A DNA stretch of 62,870 nucleotides from Myxococcus llanfairpwllgwyngyllgogerychwyrndrobwllllantysiliogogogochensis (GTDB lineage: Bacteria; Myxococcota; Myxococcia; Myxococcales; Myxococcaceae): the NCBI RefSeq assembly GCF_006636215.1, contig NZ_VIFM01000039.1, positions 1 to 62,870 of the forward strand. The letters are read 5' to 3'. Position 1 is the stretch's first letter. Each line of letters starts with the position of its first letter. Below the pieces are notes generated by a model, which searched no databases, was not told the origin of the DNA, and worked only from the letters and a program-made list of their open reading frames with translations. Below, piece after piece: positions 1-8,632 of the stretch. Made by a program: the position numbers and the translations under genes.

Positions 1-1389
1 CACCCGCCCGGCCCCGATGGCCGCGTGCGCCTGGCCACGGACTCCTCGGACCTGGGGCCCTTCATGACGTATGCGCGCGACACGGCCGCGCGCGAGGCGC
101 TGTGGCGCCTGGGACGGCGCCGGGGACATCCGCGCAACCTGGACACGCTCGCGCGGATGCTCCAGGCGCGCCACGCGCTGGCCACGCTGCTGGGCTACCC
201 GAGCTGGGCGGCCTACGCGGCCGAGGACAAGATGGTGCGCCGACAGCAGGTGGCGGCGGACTTCATCGAGGAGCTGGCCGCCGCCGTCGACGGCCGCATG
301 CGCGGGGAGTACGCCACGCTGCTCGCGCGCAAGCGTGAGCAGGTGCCCGACGCCACCCGCGTGGAGCCCTGGGAGCAGGCGTGGCTCGAGGACCGCGTGC
401 GCGCCGAGCAGTACCGCTTCGACTCGCGCGAGCTGCGGCCCTACTTCGAATACACGCGCGTGAAGCAGGGCGTGCTGGACCTCACCGCCAGCCTCTTCGG
501 GCTCACCTACCGACGCGTGCCGGACGCCCCCGTCTGGCACCCGGACGTGGAGGTCTGGGACGTCTACGAGGGCACCGAGCGCCGGGGCCGCTTCTACCTG
601 GACATGCACCCGCGCCCCGGCAAGTACACCCACGCCGCGCAGTGGGACCTGGCCATGGGCCGCGCGGGCAAGGCCCTGCCGGAGGGCGTGCTGACGTGCA
701 ACTTCCCCCGCCCCGGCACGCGGCCCGCGCTGCTCCAGCACTCCGAGGTGCGCACCTTCTTCCACGAGTTCGGCCACCTGCTGCACCACGTGCTGGGCGG
801 CCGCGCCCGCTGGGCCGGGCTGTCCGGCACGCGCACCGAGGTCGACTTCGTGGAGGCCCCCGCGCAGGTGCTGGAGGAGTGGGCCTGGAGCGTGGAGTCA
901 CTCCAGCGCTTCGCCCGCCACATCGACACGGACGCGCCGCTGCCCGCCGACCTCATCTCCCGCATGCGCCGCGCGGACTCCTTCGGCAAGGGGCTCTGGG
1001 TGCGCCAGCAGCTCTTCTACGCCGCCGTCAGCCTCAACCTGCACGCCGGCAACCCCGAGGGCACCGACTCCACCGCGAGCGTCCTGGCGCTCCAGGAGCG
1101 CTACCTGCCCTTCCGCGCCGTCAACGGCACGTACGCCCACCTCGCCTTCACCCAGTTGGATGGCGACTACTCGGCGCTCTACTACGCGTACCTCTGGTCG
1201 CTCGTCATCGCGCGCGACCTGCTCACGCCCTTCGAGGAGCACGGGCTGATGGACGTGGAGACCGCCCACCGCTACCGCGACACCGTGCTGGCGCCGGGGG
1301 GCTCCAAGGACGCCGCGGACCTGGTCCGGGACTTCCTCGGCCGGGGCTACGACTTCGGGGCGTACTCGCGCTGGCTGGAGGGTCGCTGA
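1..1389 (+). CDS. M3-family zinc oligopeptidase, 5' end missing (cut by window edge)
   Basis: The reading frame is open from the first base, so the N-terminus lies outside the window; at least 463 residues are visible. The zinc site HEFGH (codons from about base 763, in the context FFHEFGHLLHHV) and a downstream glutamate in FVEAPAQVLEEW give the HExxH...E arrangement of thimet/oligopeptidase F-like M3 peptidases. The family cleaves short peptides, usually in the cytoplasm. The C-terminal helical region (YYAYLWSLVIARDL) and the GGSKDAADLVRDFLGR ending are typical of complete family members, so the 3' end is intact and the gene stops at a TGA. It is followed by a hairpin shared with the convergent gene. 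The family is certain; the substrate is unknown. Confidence 0.93.
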   Translation, partial: HPPGPDGRVRLATDSSDLGPFMTYARDTAAREALWRLGRRRGHPRNLDTLARMLQARHALATLLGYPSWAAYAAEDKMVRRQQVAADFIEELAAAVDGRMRGEYATLLARKREQVPDATRVEPWEQAWLEDRVRAEQYRFDSRELRPYFEYTRVKQGVLDLTASLFGLTYRRVPDAPVWHPDVEVWDVYEGTERRGRFYLDMHPRPGKYTHAAQWDLAMGRAGKALPEGVLTCNFPRPGTRPALLQHSEVRTFFHEFGHLLHHVLGGRARWAGLSGTRTEVDFVEAPAQVLEEWAWSVESLQRFARHIDTDAPLPADLISRMRRADSFGKGLWVRQQLFYAAVSLNLHAGNPEGTDSTASVLALQERYLPFRAVNGTYAHLAFTQLDGDYSALYYAYLWSLVIARDLLTPFEEHGLMDVETAHRYRDTVLAPGGSKDAADLVRDFLGRGYDFGAYSRWLEGR

Positions 1390-1416
1390 CGCAGCCCGCC
1401 GGGGGCTGTAAATTCA

Positions 1417-1449
1417 AAGGGCCCCGCGATGTGAATCGCGAGGCCCCTT
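1417..1449. terminator. Imperfect hairpin between convergent genes
   Basis: The arms AAGGGCCCCGCGAT and ATCGCGAGGCCCCTT pair around a GTGA loop with one mismatch or bulge. The hairpin sits 28 bases after the M3 peptidase stop and about 50 bases beyond the end of the convergent small gene, so it probably serves both. No strong T-tract follows on the plus strand. Confidence 0.6.
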
Positions 1450-1500
1450 GTGTTGTGAATCCGTCAAACCCGCACCGGCGCGCTCACGGGGAGCGCGGCA

Positions 1501-1779
1501 TCAGTGCACGGCGGGTACGGATGCGGCCACTTCCGGCTGAAGGGTGATGGCCTGCGCGTCCGGATCCAACCGGACCTGCACGGGCACGCCCTGGTAGCGG
1601 TACTGGGCCAGGGAATCCGCCGCCCCGTCGAGGAGGAGCTGGTAGCGCTCCTCGAGCTCCACGGCGATCAGCAGCATCGTCTCGCCAGCGTCCGCCACAC
1701 CCGGGCGGTACACCTGGCACCGCTGGAACCGCGCCCAGCGACCGTTCTCCATCTTCACCAGCTCGCCGTCGTAAGCCAT
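1501..1779 (-). CDS. Small hypothetical protein, 92 aa
   Basis: This is a short acidic protein with no signal peptide, membrane segment or recognised motif. The start is an ATG preceded by GGAGG at good spacing (reverse complement of the bases just above 1779). Third positions are G/C rich, supporting real coding. The sequence has alternating charged and hydrophobic stretches (for example LLIAVELEERYQLLLDG) suggesting a small alpha/beta fold. It is convergent with the M3 peptidase and shares its terminator. I do not recognise the family. Confidence 0.6.
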   Translation of the reverse strand: MAYDGELVKMENGRWARFQRCQVYRPGVADAGETMLLIAVELEERYQLLLDGAADSLAQYRYQGVPVQVRLDPDAQAITLQPEVAASVPAVH

Positions 1780-2075
1780 GCGCGTTTCCTCCGCAGCAAT
1801 GAGACGAGAAGCAATGTAAGGACGAATTAACTCGATGTCATCCCCCCACTTGAAAATTCGTTAAGCCCTTTGAATTCCCGTGGGTTACACGACAGTTCCG
1901 GGGCTGGCGAGGGTGTCGCCGGCGAGGTCTGCTCAAAAATGTAAATTTGCCAGCCGGTCAATCCTGTCAAGGGAGCGAGGTGGCGCCGAGTCCGAGGCCG
2001 GGACAGGTCCCTGGGGGGCGGAAGGGGCCCCAAGGGCGGTGGCGCCTGACGGCGGGGTCTCCTAGATTCGGAGGG
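1780..2075. other. Intergenic region, comparatively A+T rich
   Basis: This stretch separates two divergent small genes. Its left third (about 1780-1890) is clearly less G+C rich than the surroundings and should hold promoters for one or both. I see no convincing consensus boxes or RNA structure. Confidence 0.35.
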
Positions 2076-2318
2076 ATGAAGTTGCCAGGGCTGTTCCGCA
2101 AAGAGCGAACGACCATCGCCGCCGCCGACGCCCAGGACCACGCCGAGAAGCTGCTGGCGGAGTCCTTGCGCCTGCTGGGACAGGTGTGCACGAAGGTCGC
2201 GGACGCCATCGAGTCGCAGCGGTTGTCGCGCCAGGGCTATGCGCACAACACGTATCTGCGGCGGACGGACCACGGGGCAGACGGGTCCGGAGACCTGGAG
2301 AAGAAGCCCCAGGAGTAG
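2076..2318 (+). CDS. Small hypothetical protein, 80 aa
   Basis: The frame is open from further upstream, but ATG 2076 directly follows GGAGGG and begins a compositionally protein-like stretch. The central part (about residues 18-50, AEKLLAESLRLLGQVCTKVADAIES) reads as an amphipathic helix. The C-terminus is polar and charged. There is no signal peptide or membrane segment. The spacing between the GGAGGG and the ATG is very short, so the start is not firm. The function is not recognised; the next gene, a response regulator, lies about 140 bases downstream on the same strand. Confidence 0.45.
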   Translation: MKLPGLFRKERTTIAAADAQDHAEKLLAESLRLLGQVCTKVADAIESQRLSRQGYAHNTYLRRTDHGADGSGDLEKKPQE

Positions 2319-2459
2319 CCGCGAAGCGGGTTGCATCGCGAGGGTGGTTGGCTGTTGAAAAGTGGGGCGCCCCCTTCCGGAATGAACTCCCCGTTCCCAT
2401 CTTGCCGCCCATAGAATCCCGCGGTCCGAGACGCCGCAGCTCCCCTCTGAGGCCCTGCC

Positions 2460-2837
2460 ATGTCCCACATCCTGGTCGTCGATGACGACGCGAGTCACCG
2501 CACGCTCATCTGCGATGCCCTCGAGGAGATGGGTTACCGAACCGTTCAGGCCGCCAACGGCCGCGAAGCGCTGGACCATCTGGAGGGCGACATGCCCGCC
2601 GCCGTGTTGCTCGACCTGCGCATGCCGGTGATGAGCGGATGGGGACTCCTGGACGCGCTGAAGAAGATGCCGCGTGCCCGGGGGCTGCCCATCATCATCA
2701 TCTCCGGCTACGGCTTCGAGTGGGAGGCGGAGCTGGTGGGCGCGGCCGGCTACATCTCCAAGCCCGTGGACCTGGACAAGGTGCGGATGACGGTGCAGCA
2801 GATTGTCGGCCCGCCAGAGATGGCCTTCGTCCACTGA
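2460..2837 (+). CDS. Single-domain CheY-like response regulator
   Basis: The protein is 125 residues and consists only of a receiver domain. The acidic pocket is D8-D10, the phosphoacceptor is D52 (LLDLRMP), the switch Ser is S82 (IIISG) and the conserved Lys is K101 (ISKPVD). No output domain follows, so it must act by protein-protein contact or as a phosphorelay intermediate, as many orphan myxobacterial receivers do. No histidine kinase is encoded nearby, so its partner is unknown. ATG 2460 fits the family start. Confidence 0.92.
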   Translation: MSHILVVDDDASHRTLICDALEEMGYRTVQAANGREALDHLEGDMPAAVLLDLRMPVMSGWGLLDALKKMPRARGLPIIIISGYGFEWEAELVGAAGYISKPVDLDKVRMTVQQIVGPPEMAFVH

Positions 2838-2908
2838 GGATTCCGTGCCCGGCGCGCCGGGTGGGGATTGTCGCCGGGGGCCGGGCTCGGGTGTGATGGC
2901 GTCACTTC

Positions 2909-3727
2909 ATGACGCCCTCCCCTTCCGATGACCTCGCCGTCGACGCGCGCGGGCTGATCAAGCGCTTTGGTGGCTTCACCGCGCTCAACGGCCTGGACCT
3001 CCAGATACCCAAGGGGGCCTTCTATGCGTACCTGGGCCCCAACGGCGCCGGGAAGTCCACCAGCATCGCGCTCCTGACAGGTGTGTACGGCCCCGACGCG
3101 GGCTCCATCCGCATGCTCGGCGTGGACGCGGTGCAAAAGCCCATGGAGGTGAAGCGCCGCGTGGGCGTGGTGCCGGAGGAGCTGAGCCTCTTCGAGCGGC
3201 TCACCGGCCGGCAGTACCTCACCTTCTGCGCGCGCATGTACGGCCTGGACGGCGACGAGGCCGGGGCGCGGGCCACGGAGCTCCTGGAGCTGACGGAGCT
3301 GACGTACAAGGCGGGCTCGCTCGTCTCCGAGTACTCCAAGGGCATGCGGCGGCGGCTCGCCATCGCCGCGGCGTTGATCCACGCACCGGAGCTGGTGTTG
3401 CTGGACGAACCCTTCGAGGGCATCGACGTGCTGGCGGCGGGCGTCATCCGCGAGCTCTTGCGCGAGCTGAGCCGGCGCGGCGTCACGCTGCTGCTCACCA
3501 CGCACGTGCTGGAGATCGCGGACCGGCTGGCCACCCACGCGGGCATCATCCAGGCCGGACGCATGCTGGACCAGGGACCGGTGTCCTCCCTGCTCCAGCG
3601 CTACGACTGTTCTTCGCTGGAGGCGGTGTTCGAGAAGCTCATCGCCGTGCCCTCGTCGCGCAACGCGCGGCTGTCGTTCTACGGCGAGGCCCCCGCTCCC
3701 GTCGTCCCGCTGCGGGAGCCGGCATGA
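2909..3727 (+). CDS. ABC transporter ATP-binding protein
   Basis: A 272-residue ATPase with Walker A GPNGAGKST (residues 43-51), a degenerate signature YSKGMRRRL (142-150), Walker B LVLLDEP (162-168) followed by FEGID, and the H-loop His near 199 (TTHV). It resembles the ABC-2/CcmA-like ATPases that energise exporters of lipids, drugs or polysaccharides. The stop overlaps the start of the membrane partner by ATGA, so the two are translationally coupled. The signature departs from LSGGQ in the way common to this subfamily. The substrate cannot be told from sequence. Confidence 0.93.
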   Translation: MTPSPSDDLAVDARGLIKRFGGFTALNGLDLQIPKGAFYAYLGPNGAGKSTSIALLTGVYGPDAGSIRMLGVDAVQKPMEVKRRVGVVPEELSLFERLTGRQYLTFCARMYGLDGDEAGARATELLELTELTYKAGSLVSEYSKGMRRRLAIAAALIHAPELVLLDEPFEGIDVLAAGVIRELLRELSRRGVTLLLTTHVLEIADRLATHAGIIQAGRMLDQGPVSSLLQRYDCSSLEAVFEKLIAVPSSRNARLSFYGEAPAPVVPLREPA

Positions 3728-5379
3728 GCCGCCCCGCCGTTCCCGGTTTCTTCCGGCACCTGTGGCTGTTGTGGGGGCTGCGCTTCAACATCGGGTTGAA
3801 CCAGGGGCCGGGCAAGAGCCGCCTGCTCGCGGTGGGCTCGTTCGTCGCGTCGAGCGCGCCGGGCCTGTTCTTCGGCCTGTTCTTTTTCGCACTGATGCGG
3901 CTCAAGCCCGTCGTGGAGAGCGACGTCTGGCCCTACTTCATCCTCAACCTGCTGTGCTTCGTCACCTTCTCCGTGTGGGTGACCTGGCCGCTGTTGTCCG
4001 CTGGCGTGGATGACCACTCGGAGCTGAGCCGGTACGCGGCGTTTCCGATTTCGCCCTTCCGCCTGCTCATCGCCTCCACGGTGGCCAGCCTCTTCGAGCC
4101 GCGCGCGCTGGTGTTCTACGCGCCGCTCACAGGCGCCGCGCTGGGCTTTGCGTCCATCTATCCCTTGTGGGCACCGTGGCTGGCGGTGGTGCTCTACGTG
4201 CTGTTCGCGTTCCTCTGCGCCGCGTGGAGCCGCGTGGCGCTGTACGCCGTCATCAACGTGCTGCGAGAGAAGCGCAGCGCGGAAATCATGGGCGGCGGCC
4301 TGCTGGCGTTCCTCATCGCCGCGTCGTTCATTCCGCCCATCGACACCTCGTGGCTGACGGCGGTGGGCGAGGACGGCGTGGACGCGCTGGACATGTCGCT
4401 CATCATCAACGCGGCGGTGGCGCTGGGGCGCGTGCCTCCGGGCTTCTTCGGAGACGGCCTGGGACAGCTCGCCTGGTTCCGCCCGCGCGTGGCGATGGCG
4501 GAGGCGTTGGGCCTGCTGTTCTTCGCGGCCGTGGGCATGGCGGTGGCGTACGCGCTGCTGATGCGCTTCCACCGGCAGTCGGGACGCGCGGGGCCGCAGA
4601 TGAAGGACGCGAAGGACAGCAACCCGTTCGAGCGCACGCGCACACGCTTCTCCACGCTGGTGACGCGCGAGGCGCTGGACTTGTGGCGCAACCCGCGCGC
4701 GCGCCTGCTCGCATCGGTGCCCTTCATCCTGGCCATCCTCCTGAAGCTCCTGTCCGGGCGGGACTTGTTCGTCTTCCTGCTGGGTCGCTCCGCGGACGCG
4801 TGGCTGATGGGCGGCCTGTGCATCTACGGCGCGGTGGTGATTGCGTCGACGTTCTCCCAGAACACCTTCGCCTATGACGGACAGGGCTTCGCGGCGTTCC
4901 TCGCGGCGCCGTTGGACCTGGCGGACGTGCTGCGCGCGAAGAACCAGGTGCAGGCGGCGGCGGCGCTCGGCATGGCGCTGATGGTGGCCGTCTTCTACCG
5001 GGTGTACTTCGGCTTCGGGACGGCGGTGGACATCGCGTGCGCCCTGGCCGCGGTGCTGGGCGTCGTGCCGGTGCTGATGGCCGCCGGCAACTTCCTCTCG
5101 CTCTACTTCCCGGTGAAGTTCCACGCGAGCCTCAAGCGGCGCGACAAGGTGCCGCTGACGGCGTCCATGCTGGGCATCGTCGCGGCGAGCGTCGGCTGCA
5201 TGCCCTTTGGCTGGGCATTGAAGCTGGCGGGGAAGGACGGCCCTTCCTGGCAGTCCGCGGCGATGATTGCCCTGTGCGCGGGACTCAACCTGGTCATCTA
5301 CCGGAGCTCGCTGCCCCTGGCGCTGCGCCTGCTGGACCGGCGCCGCGAAGTCATCCTCCAGGCGGTGACGCGCGAATAG
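3724..5379 (+). CDS. ABC transporter permease, large integral membrane protein
   Basis: A 551-residue protein with about ten hydrophobic segments, for example near residues 35-60, 68-95, 115-160, 190-215, 255-280 and in the last 170 residues. It overlaps the preceding ATPase gene by four bases, so it is its membrane partner. The length suggests two fused six-helix-type halves rather than a classical ~250-residue ABC-2 permease. No signal peptide or periplasmic domain is evident. The direction and cargo of transport are unknown. Confidence 0.85.
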   Translation: MSRPAVPGFFRHLWLLWGLRFNIGLNQGPGKSRLLAVGSFVASSAPGLFFGLFFFALMRLKPVVESDVWPYFILNLLCFVTFSVWVTWPLLSAGVDDHSELSRYAAFPISPFRLLIASTVASLFEPRALVFYAPLTGAALGFASIYPLWAPWLAVVLYVLFAFLCAAWSRVALYAVINVLREKRSAEIMGGGLLAFLIAASFIPPIDTSWLTAVGEDGVDALDMSLIINAAVALGRVPPGFFGDGLGQLAWFRPRVAMAEALGLLFFAAVGMAVAYALLMRFHRQSGRAGPQMKDAKDSNPFERTRTRFSTLVTREALDLWRNPRARLLASVPFILAILLKLLSGRDLFVFLLGRSADAWLMGGLCIYGAVVIASTFSQNTFAYDGQGFAAFLAAPLDLADVLRAKNQVQAAAALGMALMVAVFYRVYFGFGTAVDIACALAAVLGVVPVLMAAGNFLSLYFPVKFHASLKRRDKVPLTASMLGIVAASVGCMPFGWALKLAGKDGPSWQSAAMIALCAGLNLVIYRSSLPLALRLLDRRREVILQAVTRE

Positions 5380-5385
5380 CGAAAA

Positions 5386-5420
5386 GGGCCGTGGCCGCCT
5401 GGGAAGGCGAACCACGGCCC
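5386..5420 (-). terminator. Intrinsic terminator between convergent genes
   Basis: Perfect 9-base arms GGGCCGTGG (5386-5394) and CCACGGCCC (5412-5420) enclose a further CGCCT/AGGCG pairing. Read on the minus strand the hairpin is followed by TTTTC, so it is a good terminator for the von Willebrand gene. It probably also stops the ABC operon. Confidence 0.8.
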
Positions 5421-5445
5421 CTGGGTGTCTCGAGCGAAGCGCGGC

Positions 5446-6705
5446 TCAGTACGCCACGCCGTGCCTGGCGGCCTGGGCCTTGACGCCCTTCATCACGTTG
5501 GCGTCGAAGGCGTCCTCCTTCTCCGGACGGTTCTTCGCGAGCCACGCCTCGCGCTCGGCGGCGAGCTTGGACGCCTGCGTCTCCAGGTCCTTCTTCTCGT
5601 CGGCGAGCTGCTTCACCTTCTTCGCCCGCCCCTCGACGCTCAGGCCCTTCAGCTCCGAGGGCAGCTCGTCGTCACGCACGCTCGCCAACGCCGCGGGCGC
5701 GGAGACCAGGTCCACCGCTCCGCCCACGGCCTTGGGCGCGCTGCTCGGCGCGGGCGCACCGGGCGAGCCGCTGCCGCTCGTCTTGCGCATGTAGCTGATG
5801 CGCTCGGCCGCGGCCTCCGGAGCCAGCTCCGCCATGGCCTCGGCGCGGGCCTTGTTCGCCGTCTGCACCTCCGCCTTGCCGGTGTAGAGCGTCTTCGACG
5901 CCAGCGCCGAGTTCACCTTCGCCAGCTCCGCGTCATACGGCGTCGCCACCGCCACCATGCCGCCCGACTGGTCGATGGAGTCGAACGTGCCGTCCGTCAG
6001 CTTCGCCACGTACTTCCACGCCGTCTGCGTCTCCTCGTCCGAGCCGCAGCGCACGGTGTTCACCACGATGTGCTGCTCGCGGGCGCGCTTCGCCCAGTGC
6101 TTGAAGTCCCAGTCGTCGTTGTGCTTCGCCGGAGGCGCGTCGCCCACCAGGAAGATGGCCTTCATCACCGACCGGTCCTGGTTCCACGACAGCTTCGACA
6201 CCGCCTCGCCCAGCCCCCGGCCCACGTGCTCGGGCGTGTCTCCTCCGCCGCCCGCCTCGAAGCGCCGCAGGTTCGCGAACACCGTGTCCAGGTCATCGCT
6301 CAGGTCGAACCGCTTCGTCACGTAGTCGTCCCCCACGTCCCGGTACGCCACCAGGCCGACCTTCAGGTGCGGCGTGGGCCGGCCCTGCGCGATGCGAGAC
6401 GCGATGGAGTAGATTTTCGCCTTCGCGCCCTCCAGCAGGCCGCTCATCGAGCCCGTGGTGTCGAGCACGAAGACCACCTCGATTTCAGGGCGGGGCGCCT
6501 TCACCTTCGCGTCCTGGGCCGGAGCCTCCTGGGTGGGCTTCACCGCCGGGGGCTGCTCCTGGGAAGGCTTCACCGCTGGGGGCGCCTTGGGAGCCACGGC
6601 GCCAGGCCGCACGGGGATGGCGGACTCGGCCAGGGCGGGGGCAGCGGACAAGCTGGTGGCGAGCGCGGCCGACAGCACGGCCCGCGACAGGGACTTGAGG
6701 TCCAT
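5446..6705 (-). CDS. Secreted von Willebrand factor A-domain protein
   Basis: 419 residues. A Sec-type signal peptide (hydrophobic core about 8-24, cleavage near APALA) is followed by a Pro/Lys/Ala-rich linker (about 30-70) and a vWA domain opening with the MIDAS motif DTTGSMS. The later acidic and Thr residues of the metal site (GGGGDTPEHV) are also present. The C-terminal 100 residues are charged and likely coiled coil (KKVKQLADEKKDLETQ). vWA domains bind metal and protein ligands; here it would act in the periplasm or at the surface. ATG 6705 has a GGAG upstream. The specific partner is unknown. Confidence 0.88.
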   Translation of the reverse strand: MDLKSLSRAVLSAALATSLSAAPALAESAIPVRPGAVAPKAPPAVKPSQEQPPAVKPTQEAPAQDAKVKAPRPEIEVVFVLDTTGSMSGLLEGAKAKIYSIASRIAQGRPTPHLKVGLVAYRDVGDDYVTKRFDLSDDLDTVFANLRRFEAGGGGDTPEHVGRGLGEAVSKLSWNQDRSVMKAIFLVGDAPPAKHNDDWDFKHWAKRAREQHIVVNTVRCGSDEETQTAWKYVAKLTDGTFDSIDQSGGMVAVATPYDAELAKVNSALASKTLYTGKAEVQTANKARAEAMAELAPEAAAERISYMRKTSGSGSPGAPAPSSAPKAVGGAVDLVSAPAALASVRDDELPSELKGLSVEGRAKKVKQLADEKKDLETQASKLAAEREAWLAKNRPEKEDAFDANVMKGVKAQAARHGVAY

Positions 6706-6983
6706 GAAGTACTCCGGGAATGGAAGGGGTCTGTTCGTCTCAGTGAACGAACCACCCCGCCCGAAGTTCTACGTCCCGGACATGAGGCCTCCGGTCCCCA
6801 CCCCTCGCCCCAAGGAATGTCCGGCCCCAGCGAGGGTTGGACGTCGTCACTTTCCCCACGAAGCCCCTCACGTCTTTTCCAGAGCGCACGGCCGGTGTCG
6901 CTCCGCGCACGCTGGCCTTCCAGCCGGCTTGCCCGACGGAGACGGGGGTTTCATGCTGCGACGACCCCGGGAGACCCACGACC

Positions 6984-7688
6984 ATGATGCCCGTCATCCG
7001 CCGAAGCCTCTTCATCCTCGGCTGCCTGTTCGCCGCCTCCTGCAACAGCAACTCGCCTTACTACCGGGTCCAAATCACCGCGCCTGAAGCGGTCAGCCTC
7101 ATGCCGGGTGAGTCCGCGCAGTTCGACCTGACGCTGGACCGCGTGGGAGACCAGCCCGGAGAGCTCCGGGTGAATCTGGAGTCCCAACCCGACGGCATCA
7201 CCCTCACGCCAGAGGTCGTGCTCCCCGAGGGAGAGACGACCATCACCACGCCCGTCACCGTCGCCGTCGCCCAGGACATCCAGGTCACCGGCACCCAGCG
7301 GATGCTGCTGCTGGCGACGGACAGCGTGAAGGACTTCGCGTCGGGCGCCACGTTCTACGTCGTCGTCCTTCCGCCGACCGTGGCGCAGCCAGACTTCTCC
7401 ATCACCCTGGAGCCCCGGCAGATCACCGTGCTCGCGGGCGCGAACGAGTTCGTCGGAGTCACGGTGAACCGGATTGCCCCGTTCGCCGGTCCGGTGACGC
7501 TCACCGTCGAGTCGCCCACCCGGAGAATCTCCGCCCAGCCCGTGGTCGTCGCCGCGGACCAGACCACCGTCAACTTCCTCATCTACACGCAGAGCAGCCT
7601 CACGCGACTCCCCGTGCCCATCACCGTCATCGCCACCAGCGAGGACGGACGCCAGGCCAAGACGGGCCTCACGCTCAACATCCGCTAG
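6984..7688 (+). CDS. Putative lipoprotein with Ig-like beta-sandwich repeats
   Basis: 234 residues from ATG 6984; ATG 6987 is an equally possible start. A short basic N-terminus and hydrophobic stretch end in a lipobox (LFAASC), predicting lipidation at Cys about residue 21. The rest is Thr/Val/Pro-rich and shows two related beta-rich repeats beginning near VQITAPEAVSLMPGESAQF and FSITLEPRQITVLAGAN, like tandem immunoglobulin-type or cadherin-like sandwiches. It probably sits on the outer membrane or periplasmic face. No catalytic motif is visible and the function is unknown. Confidence 0.75.
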   Translation: MMPVIRRSLFILGCLFAASCNSNSPYYRVQITAPEAVSLMPGESAQFDLTLDRVGDQPGELRVNLESQPDGITLTPEVVLPEGETTITTPVTVAVAQDIQVTGTQRMLLLATDSVKDFASGATFYVVVLPPTVAQPDFSITLEPRQITVLAGANEFVGVTVNRIAPFAGPVTLTVESPTRRISAQPVVVAADQTTVNFLIYTQSSLTRLPVPITVIATSEDGRQAKTGLTLNIR

Positions 7689-7721
7689 TCGGAGGGCACG
7701 CGCGCCCCTCGAAACGCACGA

Positions 7722-7763
7722 GGGCCGGGGAGCAGGGGCTTCTCAGCCCTCGCCACCCGGCCC
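7722..7763. terminator. Nested hairpin terminator between convergent genes
   Basis: The outer arms GGGCCGGG (7722-7729) and CCCGGCCC (7756-7763) enclose an inner GGGCT-TCTC-AGCCC hairpin (7736-7749). It lies between the lipoprotein stop and the pirin stop and can serve both strands. There is no clear T-run. Confidence 0.6.
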
Positions 7764-7775
7764 CGATTCGTACGC

Positions 7776-8471
7776 TCAGGCCATGTCGAACAGCAGGGCC
7801 TCCACCGGCGCCTCGGCGGTGAGCACCAGCGTGTCCTCGGCCGACACCGCCACCCCGTCGCCCGCCTTCACCTTCACCCCGTTGAGGGTGCCCGAGCCCC
7901 GCGCCACCTGCAGCCACGCGTGCCGTCCCGGAGCGAGCGCGTACTCCGCCTTCTCACCCGCGCCCAGCAGCGTGCCGTGCAGCACCAGGTCCTGGTGCAC
8001 CGTCAGCGAGCCCTCCCGCCCATCCGGCGACGCCACCACCCGGAAGCGGCCCTGGCGCTCCTTCACGTCGAACGCCTTCTGCTCGTAACCCGGCTTCAGG
8101 CCCTTCTCGCTCGGGACGACCCAGATCTGCAGCATGTGCAGCGGCTCCGAGAAGTTGTTCATCTCGCTGTGCACCACGCCCGTCCCCGCGCTCATCCGCT
8201 GCACCTCGCCGGGCTTGATGACCGCCTCGGTCCCCATGCTGTCGCGGTGCTCCACCTGGCCGCCCAGCACGTAGGTGATGATCTCCATGTCCCGGTGCGG
8301 GTGCATCCCGAACCCGCGGTTGGGCGCCACCGTGTCCTCGTTGATGACCCTCAGCGTCCTGTACCCCATGAAGTCCGGGTCGTAGTAGTCCGCGAAGGAG
8401 AACGTGTGGTGCGTGTCCAACCAGCCGTGGTTGGCATGGCCTCTTTCCTCTGCATTTCGAACGAAGATCAT
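7776..8471 (-). CDS. Pirin-family bicupin protein (YhhW-like)
   Basis: 231 residues from ATG 8471, which is preceded by GGGAGG and begins with the typical pirin start MIFVRNAEERGHANHGW. The N-terminal cupin carries the metal ligands in FGMHPHRDMEIITYVLGG and VVHSEMN. The family includes quercetinase-like dioxygenases and redox-stress proteins; the exact reaction here is unknown. The gene is downstream of a YceI gene on the same strand, a common stress-response pairing. The frame is open upstream to a GTG (8634-8636) overlapping the yceI stop, which would add 55 residues resembling a twin-arginine leader. I prefer 8471 because the bases just before it have non-coding composition and a strong RBS. 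Confidence 0.85.
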   Translation of the reverse strand: MIFVRNAEERGHANHGWLDTHHTFSFADYYDPDFMGYRTLRVINEDTVAPNRGFGMHPHRDMEIITYVLGGQVEHRDSMGTEAVIKPGEVQRMSAGTGVVHSEMNNFSEPLHMLQIWVVPSEKGLKPGYEQKAFDVKERQGRFRVVASPDGREGSLTVHQDLVLHGTLLGAGEKAEYALAPGRHAWLQVARGSGTLNGVKVKAGDGVAVSAEDTLVLTAEAPVEALLFDMA

Positions 8472-8507
8472 CGCCTGCCTCCCTTTCCTTTCAAACTGCA
8501 ACTCAGA

Positions 8508-8515
8508 TGCATCAA
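8508..8515 (-). promoter_or_regulatory. TTGATGCA motif in front of the pirin gene
   Basis: Read on the minus strand this is TTGATGCA, about 37 bases ahead of the pirin start, within the palindrome GATGCATC. The same octamer occurs on the plus strand at 9298-9305 ahead of yceI. A shared operator is a guess from this repetition only. Confidence 0.25.
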
Positions 8516-8632
8516 CCCCACCCCGCGTTGCGGGGCGCGACAGGAGCCCGCCACCCACGAGGCCCGAAGCACCGACCACCAACCCGCCCGCCACGGACCT
8601 TCGGGTGAGCGGGCGTCCCGCCGTCGGCTTCT

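Noticed and set aside
2848..2861. Perfect palindrome CCCGGCGCGCCGGG after the receiver gene
   Set aside because: It has no loop and no T-run, and such G+C palindromes are frequent by chance here; not called a terminator.
3679..5415. Long open frame antisense to the ABC permease
   Set aside because: Its translation is a Gln/Arg/His-rich shadow; the permease has clear membrane helices and coupling to its ATPase.
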